In this document: one piece after another, positions 59,253-64,000 of the stretch
How positions within the stretch are numbered: position 1 is the stretch's first letter
How the letters are laid out: each line of letters opens with the position of its first letter
DNA from: JAJZIH01 sp021785265
GTDB lineage: Bacteria > Pseudomonadota > Gammaproteobacteria > JAKAQQ01
Assembly: GCA_027338645.1 (NCBI GenBank)
Contig: DAHWSH010000011.1
Span: 186,001 to 250,000 of the forward strand
Reading direction: 5' to 3'
Length of the DNA: 64,000 nt
Notes under the pieces: model-generated
The model's input: the letters and a program-made list of their open reading frames with translations, nothing else
The model's database searches: none
Told to the model about the DNA's origin: nothing
Position numbers and translations under genes: made by a program

Positions 59253-60111
59253 GACACCTTCTCCAGCCCGGGGAACCCCGCGGCGCTCAACCACCTTCCT
59301 TCGTCTGGAAAACCGGTTGCGCCGACAGGTGGGGCAGGCCATTGCCGATTACTCGATGATCAGGGCGGGCGACCGGGTCCTGGTCGCAGTCTCGGGGGGA
59401 AAGGATTCCTACACGCTGCTCACACTCCTCTCCCAACTCAAGCGTCGCGCGCCGCTCGACTTTGCGCTCAGGGCCGTCCATCTTGACCAGAGGCAGCCCG
59501 GATTTCCGACCGAAATCATCCGTGAATACCTCAAGGAGGAGGCCATCCCTCATGACATCATTACCCAAGATACCTACGGAGTCGTGGCTCGCGTGATTCC
59601 GGAGGGTCGGAACCGCTGTGGACTTTGCTCGCGTCTGCGAAGGGGCGCGCTCTACCGCTGGGCGCGGGAGGAGGGCTATAACGTCTTGGCACTGGGCCAC
59701 CACCAGGATGACATCCTCGAAACCTTTCTGCTGAACCTCTTTCATGGCGGGCGATTGGCGGCTATGCCGCCCAAACTTCTGTCCGATGACGGCCAGGTTC
59801 TCGTGATTCGCCCGCTTGCCTACTGCACCGAATCGGACATCGCCCGCTATGCCCGCTCGAGCCGGTTTCCTATCGTGCCCTGCAAGGTCTGCGGCAGTCA
59901 GGACCGGCTCGAGCGGCAGGTGCTCAAGCAACTCCTCGCTAGCTGGAGGCACGAGCATCCGGAACGTGTGGCCTCGATCGGGACCGCCCTTGGACGGGTC
60001 GTGCCCTCCCATCTCCTCGACCGGGATCTCTGGGACTTCGGTGGACTTTGTGCTTCTCGACCGGCCACCCCCGACCCGGGATTGGCTGAGACCGGGATCG
60101 ACAACCGATGA
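59242..60111 (+). CDS. ttcA: tRNA 2-thiocytidine synthase TtcA
   Basis: The enzyme thiolates C32 of certain tRNAs. The 289-residue protein has the PP-loop SGGKDS (51-56) and the cluster-binding cysteines Cys126 and Cys129 (CGLC) plus Cys214 in VPCKVCG. LGHHQDDILETFLLN is also present. These fit the [4Fe-4S]-dependent TtcA family. It overlaps queD by four bases, so two tRNA-modification genes are coupled. Confidence 0.95.
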   Translation: MASETPSPARGTPRRSTTFLRLENRLRRQVGQAIADYSMIRAGDRVLVAVSGGKDSYTLLTLLSQLKRRAPLDFALRAVHLDQRQPGFPTEIIREYLKEEAIPHDIITQDTYGVVARVIPEGRNRCGLCSRLRRGALYRWAREEGYNVLALGHHQDDILETFLLNLFHGGRLAAMPPKLLSDDGQVLVIRPLAYCTESDIARYARSSRFPIVPCKVCGSQDRLERQVLKQLLASWRHEHPERVASIGTALGRVVPSHLLDRDLWDFGGLCASRPATPDPGLAETGIDNR

Positions 60112-60470
60112 AAACTTCGCTCTACAAGATTTTCCGGCTGGAATGCGCCCACTACCTGCCCGCTGTTCCGGAAGGGCATCCCTGTGCGCGGATGCATGGT
60201 CATTCCTTCTCGGTCACACTCCATCTCCGGGGCGAGGTCGATCCCCAAACCGGCTGGATCCTGGACTTCGGTCGGGTGCGGGAACACTTCGAGCCGCTCC
60301 GCATCCTTCTCGACCATCACACACTGAACGAGATTCGAGGCCTTGAAAATCCGACCTCAGAGCACCTCGCGCGTTTTGTCTACCTCCGTCTAAAGCCCGA
60401 TCTGCCAGAACTCTACCGAGTGGATGTCGGCGAGACCTGCACAGCCGGGGCACGGGTCGAAGACGACTGA
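60108..60470 (+). CDS. queD: 6-carboxy-tetrahydropterin synthase QueD
   Basis: The 120-residue enzyme makes the 6-carboxytetrahydropterin precursor of queuosine. Zinc ligands are His15, His30 and His32 (CAHYLP; MHGHSF), and the catalytic Cys26 is in HPCARMHGHS. WILDFGRVREHFEPL and LDHHTLNE are family segments. It is slightly short, but all motifs are present. queC, queE and queF are not in the window. Confidence 0.94.
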   Translation: MKTSLYKIFRLECAHYLPAVPEGHPCARMHGHSFSVTLHLRGEVDPQTGWILDFGRVREHFEPLRILLDHHTLNEIRGLENPTSEHLARFVYLRLKPDLPELYRVDVGETCTAGARVEDD

Positions 60471-60554
60471 AGACGAACGGTCAGATCCGGAGCCACTGCG
60501 CTAGAATGATCAGGAAGTGGGGTTGTGACCGGGCACGATTCTTTGGAGGGTGTG

Positions 60555-61136
60555 ATGACCAGACGATCCATCATGGCTTTTGCGACCGTGGGCCTCCTGC
60601 TCTTGGCCTCGGGTCCAGGCGCGGAGGCGCTCACCATCCATTCCGTGAACGTGCCGCAAACGGTCACGCTCCACGGGGTCAAACTCCGGTTGAACGGGGC
60701 CGGGGTTCGCAACTATACGCTCATCTTCAGTTTCGGAGTCTACGTGGGAGCGCTTTACCTCGAGCATCTCACGCACCAGGCGAGCCATGCGCTGGCCGAA
60801 AAAGGCCCCGATCGCATCGCGATGTATTTCCTCCGCGGAGTGAGCCGGAGTGAACTCCGGTCGGCTTGGCGGAAAGGGTTCCGGCGTAATAACTCAAGCT
60901 CGGTCCAGACCCACCTGGCCCATGAGATTGCCTCCTTTATTGCGGTCTGGAAGCCGCTGCACAATCACGCTCGCGTCTTTCTCGATTACGTCCCGGGACC
61001 GGGGACGACGGTCTCCGTCAATGGAACCATCATCGGGCATTTCCCTGGGCGGCGATTCCATCAGGCGCTGCTCCGGATCTGGCTCGGACCGCGTCCGCCG
61101 ACCCATGATCTCAAGCACCGGATGCTCGGTCGCTAA
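60555..61136 (+). CDS. Chalcone-isomerase-like exported protein
   Basis: From ATG 60555, preceded by GGAGGG, the product has 193 residues and a signal peptide (VGLLLLASGPGAEALT). The body matches bacterial chalcone-isomerase-like domains (LRLNGAGVRNYTLIFSFGVYVGALYL; MYFLRGVSRSELRSAW; PGTTVSVNGTIIGHFPG..FHQALLRIWLG). These proteins lack shown isomerase activity, and some are thought to bind fatty acids. It overlaps the convergent cysQ by four bases. Confidence 0.85.
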   Translation: MTRRSIMAFATVGLLLLASGPGAEALTIHSVNVPQTVTLHGVKLRLNGAGVRNYTLIFSFGVYVGALYLEHLTHQASHALAEKGPDRIAMYFLRGVSRSELRSAWRKGFRRNNSSSVQTHLAHEIASFIAVWKPLHNHARVFLDYVPGPGTTVSVNGTIIGHFPGRRFHQALLRIWLGPRPPTHDLKHRMLGR

Positions 61137-61960
61137 CCCGTCTTGCTGTCCGTGGGGTCCTCGAGCGGTTCGGGGATGACCGCGGGATCCGCAAAGGCGA
61201 CGAAGCAGGGATTCTTGAGCGAGGGTTTCCGGTTATAGACGAGCGGTTCGTGCGCCAGTGTCGTCACCTGGCCACCGGAGGCGGTCAGGAGACAGTGGCC
61301 CGCTGCGGTGTCCCACTCGCAGGTCGGTCCCAGCCGGATGTAGAGGTCTGCTGCGCCGGCGGCGATGCGCGCGAACTTGAGTGAACTGCCGAGGCCGAGC
61401 CGTTCGTGGGGTCCGAGGCGCGACAGGAAGCTTTCCAACCGAGCGTCGCTGTGGGAGCGGCTTGCGAGCACCCGTAGCGGCCGGGCTGCAGGACGCCGGC
61501 CGGTGAGTCGGTGCCAGGGATTGTGGCTGCGGGAGGCAAAGGCCCCGACTTGTGAGATTCCGAAGTAACTCTCACCAAGTGCCGGGGCGTGGATGACCCC
61601 GAGAACCGGTTCGCCCTGGTCGATGAGCGCGACATTGACCGTGAACTCCCCGTTTCGCTTGACGAACTCGCGTGTCCCATCCAATGGATCGATGAGCCAG
61701 TACCGCTCCCAGGTCTGCCGTACCGGCCAGGGGGGTTCGGTGCCCTCCTCGGACAGGATCGGGAGCGTGGGCTTGAGCTGCCCGAGCCCCGCGACGAGAA
61801 CGGCATGGGCCTTGAGGTCGGCGGCGGTCAGCGGGCTCCGGTCACCCTTTCTTTCGATTGAGAAATCGTTGCGATAAACCCCCATAATCTCGTCTCCTGC
61901 GGCAAAGGCTAGGCGCAGGACATCGGGATAAAGGGCGACGGCGAGGTCGGTGGCATACAT
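61133..61960 (-). CDS. cysQ: 3'(2'),5'-bisphosphate nucleotidase CysQ
   Basis: The 275-residue Mg-dependent phosphatase removes PAP formed in sulfate assimilation. Inositol-monophosphatase-fold motifs are SPLTAADLKAH, LSEEGTEPP, the metal site WLIDPLDGTREFVKRNGEF and WDTAAGHCLLTASGG. It is convergent with the chalcone-isomerase-like gene and divergent from gcdH. Confidence 0.92.
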   Translation of the reverse strand: MYATDLAVALYPDVLRLAFAAGDEIMGVYRNDFSIERKGDRSPLTAADLKAHAVLVAGLGQLKPTLPILSEEGTEPPWPVRQTWERYWLIDPLDGTREFVKRNGEFTVNVALIDQGEPVLGVIHAPALGESYFGISQVGAFASRSHNPWHRLTGRRPAARPLRVLASRSHSDARLESFLSRLGPHERLGLGSSLKFARIAAGAADLYIRLGPTCEWDTAAGHCLLTASGGQVTTLAHEPLVYNRKPSLKNPCFVAFADPAVIPEPLEDPTDSKTG

Positions 61961-62049
61961 GGGCCTTGGAGCCTAGCACAACTCAGAATCCGGATCTTGG
62001 GGAGCGCGTTTCCGGTATCATGAGGATCCGGATAGGGGGAAAAACTGGC

Positions 62050-63204
62050 ATGTCTCCGGAAGATTTTTACGGGATCGGCGCGGAACTCACGGAAGAAGAT
62101 CGTCTCGTGCAGTCCACCGTGGCGCGTTTCGTCGACGAACGCGCAGCACCGCTTTTGCCCCGGGCCTTCGAGGAAGGTGATTTTCCGGTGACGCTCATTC
62201 CCGAGATCGGGGCGCTCGGCATTCTCGGAAGTTCCATCCACGGCTATGGTTGTCCCGGGCTCGGGGCCTTGGCTTATGGCGTGATCTGTGAGGAACTGGA
62301 ACGGGGAGATAGTGGATTGCGGAGTTTTGTCTCGGTCCAGTCGAGCCTCGTCATGTATCCGATCGCGACCTATGGGTCGGAAGCCCAGAAGGCCCACTGG
62401 CTGCCCAAGCTCGCCCGGGCCGAAGCGATTGGTTGCTTCGGTCTGACCGAAGCGCAGGGGGGGTCGGATCCCGCCGCCCTGGAGACCCGGGCCCGGCTGG
62501 ACGGTGGGAACTGGATTCTTACAGGCTCGAAGATGTGGATCACGAACGGTACGCTGGCCGACCTCGCCGTGGTCTGGGCGCAGACGGACCAGGGCATCCG
62601 AGGTTTTCTCGTAGAAAAGGACATGCCGGGGTTCCGCGCGCAGGCGATCCACCACAAGCTTTCCCTCCGTGCCTCGGATACCGCGGCTCTGTTTTTCGAT
62701 CGTGTGTCCGTCCCCGAACACAATCGACTTCCGGGGGCGCAGGGTCTCAAGGCCCCCCTGTCCTGCCTGACCCAGGCTCGTTACGGGATCGCCTGGGGTG
62801 CGCTTGGTGCGGCACGCTCCTGCCTCGCCACGGTGCTCGATTACACCCGGACCCGTGAACTTTTTGGCCGACCCCTGGCCGCCACGCAAACGGTCCAGCG
62901 GCGGATTGCCGAGATGGTCCGTGCGCTCACCCTGGCCCGCCTCTTGGCTTTCCGGTTGGGTCAACTCAAGGACCAAGGGAAACTTGATCCGGGGCAGGTC
63001 TCGCTTGCCAAGTGGAACAATGTCCGAATGGCGCTCGAGATTGCCCGTGAGGCACGGGATCTCTTGGGTGGGGCCGGGATCACGACCGAGTTCCCCCCGC
63101 TCCGTCATGCCCTCAACCTCGAAAGCGTGGTGACCTACGAAGGAACCGAGACCATCCATGAACTGGTCGTGGGCAAGGCCGTGACGGGATTCGATGCCTT
63201 CTGA
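62050..63204 (+). CDS. gcdH: Acyl-CoA dehydrogenase, glutaryl-CoA dehydrogenase-like
   Basis: From ATG 62050 it has 384 residues. The sequence is very close to glutaryl-CoA dehydrogenase: DSGLRSFVSVQSSLVMYPI, with the Arg that binds the distal carboxylate, GCFGLTEAQGGSDPAALETRA, LTGSKMWITNG, ARYGIAWG and the catalytic Glu364 in TYEGTETIHELVVGKAVTG. It would convert glutaryl-CoA to crotonyl-CoA in lysine or tryptophan breakdown. An upstream ATG at 61966 lies in the divergent gap and is less likely. It overlaps the E1 gene by 11 bases. Confidence 0.87.
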   Translation: MSPEDFYGIGAELTEEDRLVQSTVARFVDERAAPLLPRAFEEGDFPVTLIPEIGALGILGSSIHGYGCPGLGALAYGVICEELERGDSGLRSFVSVQSSLVMYPIATYGSEAQKAHWLPKLARAEAIGCFGLTEAQGGSDPAALETRARLDGGNWILTGSKMWITNGTLADLAVVWAQTDQGIRGFLVEKDMPGFRAQAIHHKLSLRASDTAALFFDRVSVPEHNRLPGAQGLKAPLSCLTQARYGIAWGALGAARSCLATVLDYTRTRELFGRPLAATQTVQRRIAEMVRALTLARLLAFRLGQLKDQGKLDPGQVSLAKWNNVRMALEIAREARDLLGGAGITTEFPPLRHALNLESVVTYEGTETIHELVVGKAVTGFDAF

Positions 63205-64000
63205 GCCGAAGACACCGGGCCCACGCCTCGCCCGACAGGCCCAGCGCAGCATCAACCGGGCCGAGATTCTCGATGCCAAGACCCGGGAGGTTTTGTCCAG
63301 CCTCGGCGAGACGGTGACGACGCCCCCGGCACGGGATTCCGGAAGCGTGCTCGAGGAGACCGGAGGCCTTTCGGTTCGCGATCTGTGGCAGCTTTTTGAA
63401 TCCCAACTCCTTTCGCGTCATCTCGATCTCGCGGCACGCGTGCTGCGGGCGCGGGGGCAGGGGTTTTACACGATCGGCAGCAGCGGGCATGAGGCCAATG
63501 CGGTTTGGGGGCGCCTGCTTCGACTCACCGACCCGGTTTTCCTGCATTACCGGAGCGGTGCCTTCATGCTGGAGCGGGCTCGACAGCAGCCGGGCCTCGA
63601 CATGGTCTACGCCATCGCGCTCTCGCTCATGGCCAGCCGGGACGATCCGATCGCCCAGGGACGGCATAAGGTATTCGGGCATCCCGACCTTTTGGTTCCA
63701 CCCCAGACCAGTACGATCGCGAGCCACCTGCCCAAGGCTTTTGGCACAGCGGCACTTCTCGAGTCGGTGCGCCGGCTCGAGCCCGGAAAATGGCCACGGG
63801 ATGGTATCGTCTTCGTGAGCTTCGGAGATGCAAGCGCCAACCATTCCACGGCACTTGGTGCGCTCAACGCGGCTGCCCAGACCGCCTGGCAGGGACTTGC
63901 CTGCCCGCTCTTCTGCTTGTGCGAGGACAACGGGCTTGGGATCTCGGTCCGCACACCCTCCGGCTGGATCGAATCAAACTACCGGAACCGCTCCGGTCTC
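63194..64000 (+). CDS. Thiamine-diphosphate-dependent 2-oxoacid dehydrogenase E1, N-terminal part
   Basis: The frame is open from ATG 63194 to the window edge, 269 codons. After about 55 variable residues come LFESQLLSRHLDLAARVLRA, GFYTIGSSGHEANAVWG, FLHYRSGAFML, the GHPDLLVPPQTSTIASHLPKA loop and the ThDP/Mg motif FGDASANHSTALGALNAA. This fits E1-alpha of branched-chain 2-oxoacid dehydrogenases, most like long single-chain E1 proteins with alpha and beta fused; the beta half lies beyond the edge. Coupling to gcdH suggests a shared acyl-CoA pathway. Confidence 0.85.
   Translation, partial: MPSEPKTPGPRLARQAQRSINRAEILDAKTREVLSSLGETVTTPPARDSGSVLEETGGLSVRDLWQLFESQLLSRHLDLAARVLRARGQGFYTIGSSGHEANAVWGRLLRLTDPVFLHYRSGAFMLERARQQPGLDMVYAIALSLMASRDDPIAQGRHKVFGHPDLLVPPQTSTIASHLPKAFGTAALLESVRRLEPGKWPRDGIVFVSFGDASANHSTALGALNAAAQTAWQGLACPLFCLCEDNGLGISVRTPSGWIESNYRNRSGL

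Noticed and set aside
61909..63279. A 456-codon minus-strand frame
   Set aside because: It is antisense to the clear glutaryl-CoA-dehydrogenase-like gene and has no motif of its own.
1..64000. CRISPR arrays, insertion sequences, prophage or rRNA genes
   Set aside because: No regularly spaced repeats, transposase or integrase motifs, phage structural genes or rRNA sequence were seen on either strand.

Overview
The window is about 64 kb of GC-rich, densely packed bacterial chromosome. I see no phage, insertion sequence, CRISPR array or rRNA. Conserved gene neighbourhoods point to a gammaproteobacterium or a close relative such as the Acidithiobacillia: glnA-DUF4124-ntrB-ntrC, rhodanese-grxC-secB-gpsA beside envC, tesA/ybbA-ybbP, argS-SPOR, and an ECF sigma-DUF3619-DUF3106 set. 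A chemolithoautotrophic lifestyle is possible (carbonic anhydrase, Hyf-like ion-pumping complex, transhydrogenase), but nothing in the window proves it.

Layout. 0-7 kb: the start of glyQ, then the nitrogen-control region. It has a sigma54 glnA promoter with an upstream NtrC site, a beta-carbonic anhydrase, and ntrBC. An NtrC operator covers the putative -10 box and abuts the ntrB start. 7-27 kb (minus strand): a nearly complete MSHA type IV pilus locus, mshI-mshI2-JKLMNEGF and mshA-C-D-O-P-Q. It is interrupted between mshF and mshA by a four-gene operon: lysine 2,3-aminomutase-like radical SAM enzyme, two D-Ala-D-Ala-ligase-like ATP-grasp enzymes, and a GNAT acetyltransferase. A perfect hairpin between mshA and mshC probably attenuates transcription, and mshC has no ordinary start codon. 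27-41 kb: housekeeping genes (pyrD, gpsA, secB, grxC, rhodanese, envC), an HNH nuclease, pntAA-pntAB-pntB, the ECF-sigma cluster, priA, argS and a SPOR protein.

41.3-48.8 kb: a six-gene operon of the group-4 hydrogenase/complex I superfamily (hyfC-E-F-G-HI-B order) behind a good sigma70 promoter. Its large subunit lacks the nickel-binding cysteines, so it should be an Ehr-type (energy-converting hydrogenase-related) complex rather than a hydrogenase. 49-54 kb: a decayed DUF433 gene, tRNA-Ile2(CAU), hemH, and a lipid group (fadI, a small glycine-rich protein, fadD). 54-64 kb: tesA, ybbA-ybbP, two outer-membrane proteins, ttcA-queD, a chalcone-isomerase-like protein, cysQ, a glutaryl-CoA-dehydrogenase-like enzyme and the start of a thiamine-diphosphate E1 dehydrogenase that runs off the window.

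The best candidate for an undescribed system is the KamA/ATP-grasp/ATP-grasp/GNAT operon at 13119-16997, which looks able to make an N-acylated, beta-lysine-containing small peptide. The nickel-less Hyf-like complex is second.
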